NCBI RefSeq assembly: GCF_036077095.1 | Contig: NZ_CP107960.1 | Location: forward strand, 1,426,001-1,490,000 | Length of the DNA stretch: 64,000 nucleotides | Direction: 5' to 3' | DNA from: Streptomyces sp. NBC_00376 | GTDB lineage: Bacteria; Actinomycetota; Actinomycetes; Streptomycetales; Streptomycetaceae | Part shown: positions 46,644 to 55,888 of the stretch, in pieces | Layout of the letters: every line of letters starts with the position of its first letter | Numbering within the stretch: the first letter of the stretch is position 1 | Translations under genes and position numbers: made by a program | Notes under the pieces: generated by a model | What the model saw: only the letters and a program-made list of their open reading frames with translations | Database searches by the model: none | Told to the model about the DNA's origin: nothing

Positions 46644-48461
46644 TCACTTCAGCGGGCCGCCGACCGCCGGAAGCTCCAGCACACCGGTGTCCTCCGGGGC
46701 GCTGACCACCGTGACCGGCTTGATCCCCCGGTTGCCCGAGTACGCGCTGTCGCTCGCCGCGATCACGAATTCGAGCCGGTGGCCCGCTTCGTACCGGTGG
46801 ACGACACCCGGGAGTTGCACGGTGAACGGGCGGGTGACGTCCGGCACCCGCACCGGGGAGACCAGCCGGTTCACCAGCGTCCTGCCGCCGTCCGGGGCGA
46901 CGTCGTACACCTTGGCGAACAGAACGAGCTTGTCGGCGGCGTCGCCGCTGTTCTGGACCCGCTCCGTCTTCGGCGAGACGACCTTCAGGGTGGCCTTCGG
47001 GGCGCCGACGACATCGAGGGGCGAGGTAAGCGGGGCGCTGGTCCAGCCGAGGTAGGTGCCCTTGGTGTCATAGGGCTTGGGGTCGGGCAGCCCGATCAGT
47101 CCGGCGAGCGAGCTCTCCGAATGGCTGGTGGGCACGAGCCAGTTGGCGTACTGGCGGCTGCCCCGGGCGACCTTGGACCGGTTGTCGACGAGTTTCCCGT
47201 CGCCGGACAGGTACAGCTTCTGCGAGAGCGCGGGTACGGAGTCCGCGGTGCCGTATCCGCTCTGCCAGTCGCGGTAGTAGGCGAAGTCGGGCCCGGTGTC
47301 GGTGTTCTTCCGGTGCTGGAGGTAGCGGTCGAACCAGGCGAGGACGCGCTGCCCCACGTAGCTGGTCTCCAAATTGCCTTTGCCCAGGTCGAGTTCACCG
47401 GGCACCTGCCCGCCGCTGTGGCCCCAGGCCTGCCAGATCATCTTGGCCGTGGTGCCCTGTGCCTTGAGGGTCTTGTACGTGGCGGTGGCCTCGTTCAGGT
47501 TGAACAGGCTGTCGGCCTGGCCCTGGACGAGCAGGGTGGGCGCCTCGACCTTGCCGAGGTAGTCGACGGGCGAGACGCTGCGCGCGTAGTCGAGCATCTC
47601 GGTGGTCCGGTCGGCCGGGTAGCGGCCGGAGTTGAGCAGCCGGATGGTGTCGCACGCCTTGGACGCGAAGTGCAGGCAGGTGAGGCTGTTGAACCGGGAC
47701 GGGTCGAGGCTCGCGTTGAGGATCGCCTGCCCCTCCCCCATGAGGTAGAAGCCGTTGGTCCACTGCCATTTGAAGACCCCGGCGGTGTCGGACGAGACGC
47801 CTTCACGGGTTCCGGCGTTGTTCGGGGCGAGCGCGTACGCGAGGTCGTTCCAGGTGATCAGCGGTACGAGGGCGTCCACGCGCCGGTCGACGGCCGCGGT
47901 GGCCATCTGGATGGCCCCGCCGTACGAGCCGCCGATCATGCCGACCCTGGGGTCGCCGCTGCCGTCCCGGGTGACGTAGTCGGCCTTGGTTCCGTCGTCG
48001 GCGGCGCGGGTCCCGGCGAGGAAGTCGATGAGCCCGGCGGCCGCCTTGCCGTCGACGGCCGGGTCGTCGAGGGTGATGAGACAGCCCGACTTGCCGAAGC
48101 CGAGGCCGGAGTAGACGAGGCCGACATAGCCGCGGGAGGCGAAGGCCTTGCCGATGGCGTCGGTCGAGCCGTCCGACTTGCTGCCGCCGAAGCCGTTGGT
48201 GGCGAGCACGGCGGGGGCCGGATGCTGCGCGTCGGCCCCGGCGGGACGGTACAGATCGGCGTCGACGGTGCAGGAACGGCCGCCCGCCTGGATGGTGAAC
48301 TTCAGCGGGGTGACGGTGTATTGGGAAGGCTCGGCCGCGGTCGCGCGCGCCGCACCGGTGAGGACCAGTGGTGCGGCGAGCGCGGCCCCGGCCACGTACG
48401 CGACCGACTTCCGGGAGAACGTCCGATAGCCGGACCGGGGGCGGGGAACAGCACGCGACAC
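46644..48461 (-). CDS. secreted CocE/NonD-type hydrolase (peptidase S15 family)
   Basis: A 605-residue alpha/beta hydrolase with a signal peptide (SRKSVAYVAGAALAAPLVLTGAARATA). The nucleophile elbow is VGMIGGSYGGAIQMA, and the acid and His lie in APTLLVQGQADSLFN and WQAWGHSGGQ. The C-terminal jelly-roll domain (VYDVAPDGGRTLVNRLVSPVRV, GHRLEFVIAASDSAY) is typical of S15/CocE X-Pro dipeptidyl-peptidases and acyl esterases. The GTG at 48461 (VSRAVPRP) has GGAGG five bases upstream and is preferred over the GTG at 48473. Confidence 0.88.
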   Translation of the reverse strand: MSRAVPRPRSGYRTFSRKSVAYVAGAALAAPLVLTGAARATAAEPSQYTVTPLKFTIQAGGRSCTVDADLYRPAGADAQHPAPAVLATNGFGGSKSDGSTDAIGKAFASRGYVGLVYSGLGFGKSGCLITLDDPAVDGKAAAGLIDFLAGTRAADDGTKADYVTRDGSGDPRVGMIGGSYGGAIQMATAAVDRRVDALVPLITWNDLAYALAPNNAGTREGVSSDTAGVFKWQWTNGFYLMGEGQAILNASLDPSRFNSLTCLHFASKACDTIRLLNSGRYPADRTTEMLDYARSVSPVDYLGKVEAPTLLVQGQADSLFNLNEATATYKTLKAQGTTAKMIWQAWGHSGGQVPGELDLGKGNLETSYVGQRVLAWFDRYLQHRKNTDTGPDFAYYRDWQSGYGTADSVPALSQKLYLSGDGKLVDNRSKVARGSRQYANWLVPTSHSESSLAGLIGLPDPKPYDTKGTYLGWTSAPLTSPLDVVGAPKATLKVVSPKTERVQNSGDAADKLVLFAKVYDVAPDGGRTLVNRLVSPVRVPDVTRPFTVQLPGVVHRYEAGHRLEFVIAASDSAYSGNRGIKPVTVVSAPEDTGVLELPAVGGPLK

Positions 48462-48483
48462 GAAGACCTCCACACCGAGGGCG

Positions 48484-48545
48484 ACTTACCAACCAGTAAG
48501 TAATGAATCGCGCTCATGCTGTGACACGTGTCATAGTGATGTCAA
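48484..48545 (-). promoter_or_regulatory. promoter with two inverted repeats before the CocE-type hydrolase
   Basis: On the minus strand a consensus TTGACA -35 lies at 48545-48540; the -10 is weak (CAGCAT, 18-bp spacing). A perfect palindrome, TGACACGTGTCA (48522-48533), falls between the boxes. A second inverted repeat, ACTTAC-CAACCA-GTAAGT (48484-48501), of the form often bound by TetR-type repressors, lies near the transcription start. Dual control of the secreted hydrolase is likely; the binders are not in view. Confidence 0.55.
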
Positions 48546-48600
48546 CGACCGGAACGACGTTTCCCGAACGATGCCCAACTTCTTTACGATTCGCCGCCGT

Positions 48601-49545
48601 TCAGCGCAGTGCGGGCACCTCGACGGTCAGGGTGGCGGGGCCGCCGTCGGCCGGGGCGTCCAGCACGGCGGGCACACCGAGCGGGACCGTGAGCGTCGTC
48701 GGGCCGTGCCCGAAGCCCAGCTCCTCGACGACGGGTACGCCCAGCGGGCCGAGCCGGTCGGCGAGCACGGCCCGCACCTCCTCGTACGGGCCGCAGCCCG
48801 CCCATGAGCCGCAGGCCACCCCCGCGATCCCGTCGAGCGCCCCGGCCCGCAGCAGTTGGGTGAGGATGCGGTCGATGCTGTACGGGTCCTCGGTGGTGTC
48901 CTCGATCACCAGCAGCCCGCCCCGGGCCGAGGTCCGGGCGTGCGGTGCGCCGAGGTCGGCGGCGAGCAGGCTGACACAGCCGCCGTAGGTGATCCCGCGG
49001 GCCCGGCCGGGGACCAGCGCCCGCGCCGCGGGCAGGCCGAGGGTCCGCACCGATTCCGGCTCGAACAGGGTGGCCCGCAGGGACTCCTGGGTGTCCGGGT
49101 CCTTGAGGAAGGTCTCGGTGCCGGCCATCGGGCCGTGCAGGGTGGCGAGCCCCATGCGCTGCGCGAACGCCTCGTGGAGCACGGTGATGTCGCTGTAGCC
49201 GATGAACACCTTGGGCCCGGCCGCGCGCATCGCCGCCCAGTCGACCAGGTCGACCATCCGGTGCACGCCGTACCCGCCCCGGGCGCAGATCACCGCGTCC
49301 ACGGACGGGTCGCACCAGGCCTCCTGAAGATCCCTGGCCCTCGCCCCGTCCGTGCCGCCGAGGTAGTCCAGCTCCGGGTGGACGTCGCGGGCGTGTGGTG
49401 CCTCGACGGGCTCCAGGCCCCAGCCGCGCAGGATGTCCAGGCCCGCTTCGAGGCGGTCGGCGGGCACCGGCCCGCTCGGTGACACGACGGCGATCCTGGC
49501 TCCCGGGCGCAGCCGGGCCGGACGGGTCAGCGGTGCGAGGGTCAC
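48601..49545 (-). CDS. S66-family LD-carboxypeptidase-like protein
   Basis: A 314-residue member of peptidase family S66, which cuts L,D bonds in murein tetrapeptides or acts on related peptides. ARIAVVSPSGPVPADRLEAGLDILRGWGLEP opens the fold. AVICARGGYGVHRMVDLVDW precedes the catalytic Ser in KVFIGYSDITVLHEAF, LLVIEDTTEDPYSIDRILTQL carries the Glu, and LGFGHGPTTLTVPLGVPAVLDA the His. The GTG start overlaps the S9 peptidase stop by four bases. It is the last gene of a four-peptidase operon. Confidence 0.9.
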   Translation of the reverse strand: MTLAPLTRPARLRPGARIAVVSPSGPVPADRLEAGLDILRGWGLEPVEAPHARDVHPELDYLGGTDGARARDLQEAWCDPSVDAVICARGGYGVHRMVDLVDWAAMRAAGPKVFIGYSDITVLHEAFAQRMGLATLHGPMAGTETFLKDPDTQESLRATLFEPESVRTLGLPAARALVPGRARGITYGGCVSLLAADLGAPHARTSARGGLLVIEDTTEDPYSIDRILTQLLRAGALDGIAGVACGSWAGCGPYEEVRAVLADRLGPLGVPVVEELGFGHGPTTLTVPLGVPAVLDAPADGGPATLTVEVPALR

Positions 49546-51521
49546 TTCTTCAGCTCCAGCCGCGGTACGTCGGTGCGGTCGATCCCGAAGGTCTGTGCGT
49601 ACAGGGAGAGTTCGGCCTCCAGGGCGCGGATCATGGTGTCGGCGCGCCGGAACCCGTGTCCCTCGCCCTCGAAGGTGAGGTAGGCGTGCGGGATGCCGCG
49701 TCCGTCGAGCGCGGCCAGGAACCGCTCGCACTGGACGGGCGGGCAGATCGGGTCGTCCAGCCCCTGGAGCAGCAGGAAGGGGGTGGCCAGCCGGTCGACG
49801 CGGCCGACCGGCGAGCGTTCGCGGTAGCGTTCCGGGACTTCGGCGAGCGGGCCCACCAGGGACTCCAGGTACCGCGACTCGAAGTCGTGGGTCTCGTCCG
49901 TTCCCCAGCCGGTCAGGTCGAGGATGGGGTAGATGATCGTCCCGCAGGCGTAGACATCGGTGCCGGTCAGTGAGGCCGCGGTGGTCCAGCCGCCGGCGCT
50001 GCCGCCCCGGACGGCGAGCCGCCGCCGGTCGGCCGTGCCCTCGTCGGCCAGCGACTCGGCGACGGCCGCGCAGTCCTCGACGTCGACGACGCCCCACTGT
50101 TCGCGCAGCCGGTTGCGGTAGGCCCTGCCGTAGCCGGTGGAGCCACCGTAGTTGACCTCGGCGACGCCGATGCCGCGCGAGGTGAAGTAGGCGATCTCCA
50201 GGTCGAGCACGAGTGCGGCGTGGCCGGTGGGGCCGCCGTGCGCCCAGACCACGTAGGGCGGCCGCTCGTCCTCGGGGCCGGTCCGGTCGGGGTTGCGCGG
50301 CGGGTAGATGTGGGCGTGGATCTCGCGTCCGTCGGGCCCGGTGAAGGTGCGGTCCTCGGGGCGGGGGTAGTACGCGGGGTCGACGGCGTCCTTGTGCGGC
50401 GCCCCGATGACCCGGGTGCGGCCCGTCGCGGTGTCCAGCTCCACCACCTCGAACGCGCTGTACGGGCTCGCCGCGACGCCGAAGACCCGGCTGCCGTGCA
50501 CGGCGAGCGTCTCGGCCCATTCGGTCCAGGGTCCGGCGGCGTCGACGAGTTCGCCGGTCTGCGGGTCGAGGATGCCGAGCGTGGTGGTGCCCTTGCCGTG
50601 GATGGTGGCGATCAGCCCGTTGTCCAGCGACCGGAACCAGCTGAGCCCGATCTTCCAGAGCGGTCCGGCGAACTCCTGCTCACGGGGGCAGAGCGCGACC
50701 ATGCCCCGGTCCGGATCGGCCCGGTAGAGGTTCCACCAGCCACTGTGGTCGCTGGCGAGGAGCAGTTGCCCGTCGGCGCCCCACTCGATCTGCGGCACCG
50801 ATTCCTCGGGGCCGCCGGCGAAGGACCGGGGGTGGTGGAAGGTGCCGTCCGCGGCGACGTCCGCGAGCATCACCTCGGTGCCGTCCCACGGCATCCGGGG
50901 ATGGTCCCAGGCGATCCAGGCCGCCTGCCGCCCGTCGGGCGAGAGCTTCGGCCCGGTGACGAACCGGCTGCTGTCGTCGGTGAGTTCACGTACCGCGCCG
51001 CGGTCGTCGGCGGCCGAGCCGTCCAGGGGTACAGCGGCGATCACCCGGCGCAGCTCGGTGGGGCCCTCGCCGGTGAACTCCTCCAGGACGCACCACACTT
51101 CGCCCCGGTCGGGGTGGAGCTGCGGGTCGGCCCAGCGCAGCCCGCCGCCGGTGGCCGTGGCCGGGGTGAGCGGCACGGGTTCGCCCGGCCCGTCGGGGGC
51201 GTAGGCGTACAGCCGCTGGTCGGCGAAGTGGACGAAGACGATCAGCGGGCCGCCCTCGGTCCGCGCGGTGCCTGCCCACGGCACTCCGCCGTACTCGATG
51301 ACCCGGCTCCGTACGTTCCACGGTGCGGGCAGCACGCTGTCGGTGCTCCCGTCCGCCCGTCGGCGGACCAGGGCGCGGCGGCCCGCCTCGGCCGGGCGCG
51401 GCTCCGTCCACCACACCTCGTCCCCGACGGTGCCGACGTACTCCGGGCGTCCGTCGTGGGAGGCGGCGAGCGCGGCGTCGATCGGCGACGGCCAGGTTCC
51501 GTGAGCCCCGGTGGGCAGCAT
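49542..51521 (-). CDS. S9 prolyl-oligopeptidase-family serine peptidase
   Basis: The 659-residue protein has an N-terminal beta-propeller (PKLSPDGRQAAWIAWDHPRMPWDGTEVML) and a C-terminal alpha/beta hydrolase. The catalytic Ser is in RRLAVRGGSAGGWTTAAS, Asp in FLLLQGLDDPICPP, and His in FEGEGHGFRRADT. Family members release dipeptides or cut after Pro or acylated residues; the closest style is the dipeptidyl/acylaminoacyl peptidase group. It has no signal peptide, so it acts in the cytoplasm. The M20 gene upstream ends 21 bp before it. Confidence 0.92.
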   Translation of the reverse strand: MLPTGAHGTWPSPIDAALAASHDGRPEYVGTVGDEVWWTEPRPAEAGRRALVRRRADGSTDSVLPAPWNVRSRVIEYGGVPWAGTARTEGGPLIVFVHFADQRLYAYAPDGPGEPVPLTPATATGGGLRWADPQLHPDRGEVWCVLEEFTGEGPTELRRVIAAVPLDGSAADDRGAVRELTDDSSRFVTGPKLSPDGRQAAWIAWDHPRMPWDGTEVMLADVAADGTFHHPRSFAGGPEESVPQIEWGADGQLLLASDHSGWWNLYRADPDRGMVALCPREQEFAGPLWKIGLSWFRSLDNGLIATIHGKGTTTLGILDPQTGELVDAAGPWTEWAETLAVHGSRVFGVAASPYSAFEVVELDTATGRTRVIGAPHKDAVDPAYYPRPEDRTFTGPDGREIHAHIYPPRNPDRTGPEDERPPYVVWAHGGPTGHAALVLDLEIAYFTSRGIGVAEVNYGGSTGYGRAYRNRLREQWGVVDVEDCAAVAESLADEGTADRRRLAVRGGSAGGWTTAASLTGTDVYACGTIIYPILDLTGWGTDETHDFESRYLESLVGPLAEVPERYRERSPVGRVDRLATPFLLLQGLDDPICPPVQCERFLAALDGRGIPHAYLTFEGEGHGFRRADTMIRALEAELSLYAQTFGIDRTDVPRLELKK

Positions 51522-51542
51522 GATCGATTCCCCCTGTAGCGG

Positions 51543-52886
51543 TCAGGCAGTACGCAGGTAGTGGTCGAGGACCCGGACTCCGAAGTGCAGGGCGTCGACG
51601 GGGACACGTTCGTCGACGCCGTGGAACAGCGCCTGGTAGTCGAAGCCGACGGGCAGCTTCAGCGGTGAGAAGCCGTAGCCGGTGATGCCCAGCCGGGAGA
51701 ACTGCTTGGCGTCCGTGCCGCCCGACATGCAGTACGGGACGGTGCGGCCGGCCGGGTCGAAGCATTCGATCGCGGCGCGCAGCTTCGCGAAGGTCGGCGA
51801 GTCGACCGGGGCCTGGAGCGGGACCTCGCGGTGGTGGAACTCCCAGTCGACGTCGGGGCCGGTCAGCCGGTCCAGGGTGGCGTGGAACTCGTCCTCGCCG
51901 CCGGGCACCATCCGGCCGTCGATGAAGGCGGTGGCGTGGCCCGGGATCACGTTGACCTTGTACCCGGCCTCCAGCATGGTCGGGTTGGAGCTGTTGCGGA
52001 CGGTCGGAGCGACCAGGTCGGCGGCGGTGCCGAGCTTGCCGAGCAGTTCGTCGACGTCGAAGCCGGGGGCGTCCAGGTCGGGGTGGATGCCGTGCAGCGC
52101 GGCGATCTCGGTGAGCGCGGCACGGACCGTCGAAGTGAGCCGGACGGGCCATTCGTGCTCGCCGATCCGGGCCACGGCGGCGGCGAGGGAGCTGACCGCG
52201 TTGTTCCTGTTGACCTTGGAGCCGTGCCCGGCCTTGCCGTGTGCGGTGAGCTTCAGCCAGGCGGTGCCGCGTTCACCGGCGGCGATCGGGTAGAGCGGCA
52301 GGTCGGGTCCGGCGTGGAAGGTGAAGGCGCCGGATTCGCTGATGCCCTCCGTGCAGCCCTCGAAGAGCCCGGCGTGCCGGTCGGCGAGGAAGCCGGAGCC
52401 GTCCTCCGCGCTCGCCTCCTCGTCGGCGGTGTACGCGATCACGATGTCGCGGCGGGGCCGGATGCCGGCCCGCGCCCAGGCGCGTACGACGGCCAGGACC
52501 ATCGCGTCCATGTTCTTCATGTCGATGGCGCCGCGTCCCCAGACGACTCCGTCGCGGACCTCGCCGGAGAAGGGGTGCACGGTCCAGTCGGCCGCCTCGG
52601 CCGGGACCACGTCGAGGTGGCCGTGGACGAGCAGGGCGTCGGCGGACGGATCGGTGCCGGGGATCCGGGCGACCACATTGGTACGTCCGGGGGTGCGCTC
52701 CAGCAGGGTGGGCTCAAGACCGGCGGCGGCCAGCCGTTCGGCGACGTACTCGGCGGCCGGGCGCTCCCGGCAGTCGCCGCCGCCGCGGTTGGTGGTGTCG
52801 ATCCGGATCAGTTCGGAGGTGAACGTCACCGATTCGTCCAGCGCCTGCTGGTCGACGCTTTCCCGGGGGCCGGTCGGCTCAGCCAT
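51543..52886 (-). CDS. M20-family metallopeptidase
   Basis: A 447-residue zinc peptidase of the ArgE/DapE/carboxypeptidase G2 group. Metal sites are LLVHGHLDVVPA, WGRGAIDMKNMDAM and AYTADEEASAEDGSGFL; the dimerisation domain holds GKAGHGSKVNRNNA and the C-terminal His is in HGVDERVPVDALHFG. It hydrolyses dipeptides or N-acyl amino acids; the exact substrate is unknown. GGAGGAG lies six bases upstream of the start, within the end of the M55 gene, which it overlaps by 8 bp. Confidence 0.93.
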   Translation of the reverse strand: MAEPTGPRESVDQQALDESVTFTSELIRIDTTNRGGGDCRERPAAEYVAERLAAAGLEPTLLERTPGRTNVVARIPGTDPSADALLVHGHLDVVPAEAADWTVHPFSGEVRDGVVWGRGAIDMKNMDAMVLAVVRAWARAGIRPRRDIVIAYTADEEASAEDGSGFLADRHAGLFEGCTEGISESGAFTFHAGPDLPLYPIAAGERGTAWLKLTAHGKAGHGSKVNRNNAVSSLAAAVARIGEHEWPVRLTSTVRAALTEIAALHGIHPDLDAPGFDVDELLGKLGTAADLVAPTVRNSSNPTMLEAGYKVNVIPGHATAFIDGRMVPGGEDEFHATLDRLTGPDVDWEFHHREVPLQAPVDSPTFAKLRAAIECFDPAGRTVPYCMSGGTDAKQFSRLGITGYGFSPLKLPVGFDYQALFHGVDERVPVDALHFGVRVLDHYLRTA

Positions 52887-53712
52887 ACTGCTCCTCCACG
52901 GCGGACGAAACGATCGTCGTCACCGCCTTGAACGTGCGGATTCCTTCGTACATCGTCGCGCTGGTGTAGGCGACGCGCCGTTCGCCACTGGCCGCCACGC
53001 CGGGGACGACGGTGGCCGCCTGGGCCAGGTGCTCGGCGTCGAACTCCAGCTCCACGGTGAAGGGTCCGCCCTCCACCGGTGTGTGCCGCACGGCGAGCGC
53101 GGCGGCTTCCTTCGCGGCGGCGCGGATGTCGGCGGCGGTACGGGCCGGGGTGCGGCAGACGGCCGCGTACCGCGACACGTAGTCCTTGACGGCGACCTTG
53201 CGGGCCCGGGGGGCGTAGCCCTCGGCGTCCACGCAGGTCAGGTTGTCGCCGGTGACGAGGACGACGGGCACCCCGTACTCGGCCACCACATGCGCGTTCA
53301 GCAGCCCCTCGCTCGCGCGGGCGCCGTTGAGCCAGACCCCGGTGATGGAGTTGGCGAGATAGGTGTGCGCGAGCACGCCCTCCGCACCGGCGCCCGTGTG
53401 GTAGCCGATGAAGGCGATGGCGTCGACGTCACCGTGCTGGACGCCCTCGACCATGGAGAGGGATTTGTGCCGGCCGGTGAGCATCTGGACCCGGTCGTCG
53501 AGCCGTTCCAGCAGGAGGTTGCGCATGGACCAGTGGGCCTCGTTGACGAGGACCTCGTCCGCGCCGCCGTCGTAGAAGCCGAGCGCCGCCGCGTTCACGT
53601 CGGAGGTGAACATGGAACGGCACCGCTCCCATTGGGGAGTGCCCGGCAGCACATCGCCCGGCCAGGTCACACCGGTGGCGCCTTCCATGTCCGCGCTGAT
53701 CAGGATCTTCAT
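52879..53712 (-). CDS. M55-family D-aminopeptidase (DppA-like)
   Basis: A 277-residue peptidase starting MKILISADMEGATGVTWPGDVLPGT, the M55 signature with the first zinc Asp/Glu. VNEAHWSMRNLL, FIGYHTGAGAEGVLAHTYL and VVLVTGDNLTCVDAEG supply the other metal and catalytic residues. DppA from Bacillus removes N-terminal D-Ala from D-Ala-containing peptides. As first gene of an operon with S66, M20 and S9 peptidases, it suggests stepwise breakdown of D-amino-acid peptides from the cell wall. Confidence 0.94.
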   Translation of the reverse strand: MKILISADMEGATGVTWPGDVLPGTPQWERCRSMFTSDVNAAALGFYDGGADEVLVNEAHWSMRNLLLERLDDRVQMLTGRHKSLSMVEGVQHGDVDAIAFIGYHTGAGAEGVLAHTYLANSITGVWLNGARASEGLLNAHVVAEYGVPVVLVTGDNLTCVDAEGYAPRARKVAVKDYVSRYAAVCRTPARTAADIRAAAKEAAALAVRHTPVEGGPFTVELEFDAEHLAQAATVVPGVAASGERRVAYTSATMYEGIRTFKAVTTIVSSAVEEQYG

Positions 53713-53853
53713 GCCGGGTCACGCTACGCGCCCGGGAACCGCCAGGCCAGAGCCACAGAGACGTTCAATGGTCCAGTCCTCCGAAGAGAGTGCGACGCAC
53801 ACCCCGAACAGCCGCATCACGGACATCCCGCCAGGGAGGCCACCCGGCGCACC

Positions 53854-53905
53854 TTGACACTTTCCACCACCCCAGACCATGATTCCATTAATTGACTAAT
53901 GGAAT
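53854..53905 (+). promoter_or_regulatory. promoter and YtrA-type operator of the ABC transporter operon
   Basis: TTGACA (53854-53859) with CATGAT (53878-53883) at 18-bp spacing forms a good promoter. Over the expected transcription start lies a perfect 9-bp inverted repeat, ATTCCATTA-ATTGAC-TAATGGAAT (53882-53905). AT-rich palindromes of this kind are typical operators of YtrA-subfamily GntR repressors, one of which is the third gene of this operon, so feedback control is likely. Confidence 0.75.
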
Positions 53906-53918
53906 TGAGGCTAGGTGC

Positions 53919-54863
53919 ATGGCAGACGCATTCACTCCGGACGGCGGGTCCGGAGCATGGGCCCTGGAGGCCCGCGGTCTGGGTAAGCGCTACCGTCGCG
54001 GCTGGGCGCTGCAGGACATCTCGTTCCGGCTGCCGGCCGGCCGGATCTGCGGCCTCGTCGGCCCCAACGGAGCGGGAAAGAGCACCCTGTTGGGGATCGC
54101 GACCCGTCAGGTGCAGCCCACGGGAGGTGACCTCCGGATCTTCGGCGTACCCGTGGACGACCCCGAGGTCATGCCGAAGTTCGCGTTCCTCGGCCAGGAC
54201 AAGCCGCTGTTCAAGCGGTTCACCGTGGCCGAGACGCTGCGCATGGGCGCCGAGCTCAACCCCGGCTGGGACATGGCCGCGGCGGAGCGGATCGTGCGGT
54301 CCGGACAGGTGCCGATGGACGCCCGGGTCGGCACGCTCTCCGGCGGCCAGCGCACCCGGGTCGCGTTCGCCCTGGCCTTCGGCAAGCGGCCCGATCTGCT
54401 GCTGCTCGACGAGCCGATGTCCGACCTCGACCCGCTGGCCCGCCACGACATGAGCACCCTGCTGATGTCGGAGGCCGTCGAGCGCGGGACCACGGTCGTG
54501 ATGTCCTCCCACATGCTCTCCGAACTGGAGGACATGTGCGACTACCTGCTCGTCCTCGCCGACGGCAGGATCCGGATGGCGGGCGACGCGGACGCGCTCG
54601 TCCCGGCCCACTCGCTGGTGACCGGACTCGCCACAAACGGTGACCCGGCCGCCGCGCTGGCACCGCACACCGTGATCGAGTACCGCGTCCAGGGCCGGCA
54701 GTTCCACGCGCTGATCCGCCCGAACGGCCCGCTGCCGGGTGACTGGGTGGTCGCCGAACCGAGCCTGGAGGAGGTGCTGCTGGCGCATCTCCGCGCGCCG
54801 GACGCGCCCCCGCTGTTCACGCCCGGTGCCCGTATCGAGGCCGAAGGGAGCCACACCTCATGA
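53919..54863 (+). CDS. ABC transporter ATP-binding protein (YtrB-like)
   Basis: A 314-residue ATPase: Walker A GLVGPNGAGKSTLL, Q-loop FAFLGQDKPLFKRF, signature VGTLSGGQRTRVAFALAF (LSGGQ), Walker B LLLLDEPMSDLDP and switch His in TVVMSSHMLSEL. It powers the permease encoded next. Start 53919 (MADAFTPDGG) has GAGG nine bases upstream; the TTG at 53892 inside the operator is unlikely. The YtrA-type regulator and lack of a binding protein suggest an exporter responding to cell-envelope stress. Substrate unknown. Confidence 0.93.
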   Translation: MADAFTPDGGSGAWALEARGLGKRYRRGWALQDISFRLPAGRICGLVGPNGAGKSTLLGIATRQVQPTGGDLRIFGVPVDDPEVMPKFAFLGQDKPLFKRFTVAETLRMGAELNPGWDMAAAERIVRSGQVPMDARVGTLSGGQRTRVAFALAFGKRPDLLLLDEPMSDLDPLARHDMSTLLMSEAVERGTTVVMSSHMLSELEDMCDYLLVLADGRIRMAGDADALVPAHSLVTGLATNGDPAAALAPHTVIEYRVQGRQFHALIRPNGPLPGDWVVAEPSLEEVLLAHLRAPDAPPLFTPGARIEAEGSHTS

Positions 54864-55834
54864 GCACCACCCTGACCGACGCGCCCCGGACCGGGCGCAC
54901 CCCCCGGCCCCGCATGCTGCGCGGGCTGAGCTGGCTCGTCGCGCGCCAGCACCGGGCCGCGCTGCTCAGCCTGCTCGCCCTGACGGTCCTCGGCTCGGTC
55001 TGGCTCGTCTACGAGCGCGGCCACATGAAGGACATCCTGGACGCCGCGGGCTGGCCGGGGAAGGAGCTGGCGCAGCCGATGTTCGACTCGGACAGTGTGG
55101 GTCTGGTCCTCACCGCGCTGGGCGGACTGCCGCTGATCCTCGCCGTCTTCGTCGGCGCCCCGCTCATCTCGGGAGACCAGGAACAGGGCACCGCGCAGCT
55201 GGTCACCACCCAGTCGGTGTCACGCTTGCGCTGGGTGGCGACGAAGTTCGCCTGGATCTACGCGTCGGTGCTCGTGACCACCGTCGTGCTCTCGGCGCTG
55301 TTCACCTGGTGGTGGAAGCCCTACCGTTCGGTGTTCCCCAGCCAGTGGTCGGACGGGTCGGTGTTCGATGCCACCGGTCCGGTGCTCCCCGCGCTCTGTC
55401 TCTTCATGACCGCCGTCGGCATCACCGTCGGTGTGCTGGTCCGCCGCGTCCTGATGTCCATGGCGATCACCTTCGTCCTCGCCGGGGCCGTCGGGGTCGT
55501 CTGGGACGCGATGATCGTCCACCTCGCCCCGACCCGGACGATCACCTACCCGCTCGAAGCGGACATGCCCGCCCGGCTCAACGAGTCGTTCGAGGTGGAC
55601 CGCTGGATCGGCTCCGCCGACGGCCATCTCTACGGCTGGGGCCTGTGCGCCAAAGAGACCGAGGCGGCCTCCGACGCGTGCGTCAAGGAGCACGGCATCG
55701 TCAACAATGTGTACGAGTACCTCGGCTTCGACCAGATGCCGGCCATGCAGTGGACCGGGGCGGGCATCCTGCTCGCGGGTACCGTCGTGCTCACCGCGTT
55801 CGTCCTGTGGCAGGTGTCCCGTCGGCCCCTCTAG
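54860..55834 (+). CDS. ABC transporter permease
   Basis: A 324-residue membrane protein of the ABC-2 kind with about six hydrophobic segments (AALLSLLALTVLGSVWLVYE, GLVLTALGGLPLILAVFVGAPL, FAWIYASVLVTTVVLSALFTWW, LCLFMTAVGITVGVLV, MAITFVLAGAVGVVWDAMIV, GILLAGTVVLTAFVLWQV). GDQEQGTAQLVTTQSVSRLRWV is the coupling segment seen in GldF/YtrC-like permeases. A large extracytoplasmic loop carries four short conserved stretches with Cys in GLCAKETEAASDACVKE. ATGA overlap with the ATPase gene. Confidence 0.9.
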   Translation: MSTTLTDAPRTGRTPRPRMLRGLSWLVARQHRAALLSLLALTVLGSVWLVYERGHMKDILDAAGWPGKELAQPMFDSDSVGLVLTALGGLPLILAVFVGAPLISGDQEQGTAQLVTTQSVSRLRWVATKFAWIYASVLVTTVVLSALFTWWWKPYRSVFPSQWSDGSVFDATGPVLPALCLFMTAVGITVGVLVRRVLMSMAITFVLAGAVGVVWDAMIVHLAPTRTITYPLEADMPARLNESFEVDRWIGSADGHLYGWGLCAKETEAASDACVKEHGIVNNVYEYLGFDQMPAMQWTGAGILLAGTVVLTAFVLWQVSRRPL

Positions 55835-55888
55835 GACCTGCCGACGCAGGTACTCGGGGTTTCGGCGTTCGAACCGGAGGTGACGGCA

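Noticed and set aside
48601..50520. 639-residue minus-strand frame covering the S66 gene and part of the S9 gene
   Set aside because: Only the part after GTG 49545 has the S66 fold; the rest is an out-of-frame reading of the S9 peptidase.
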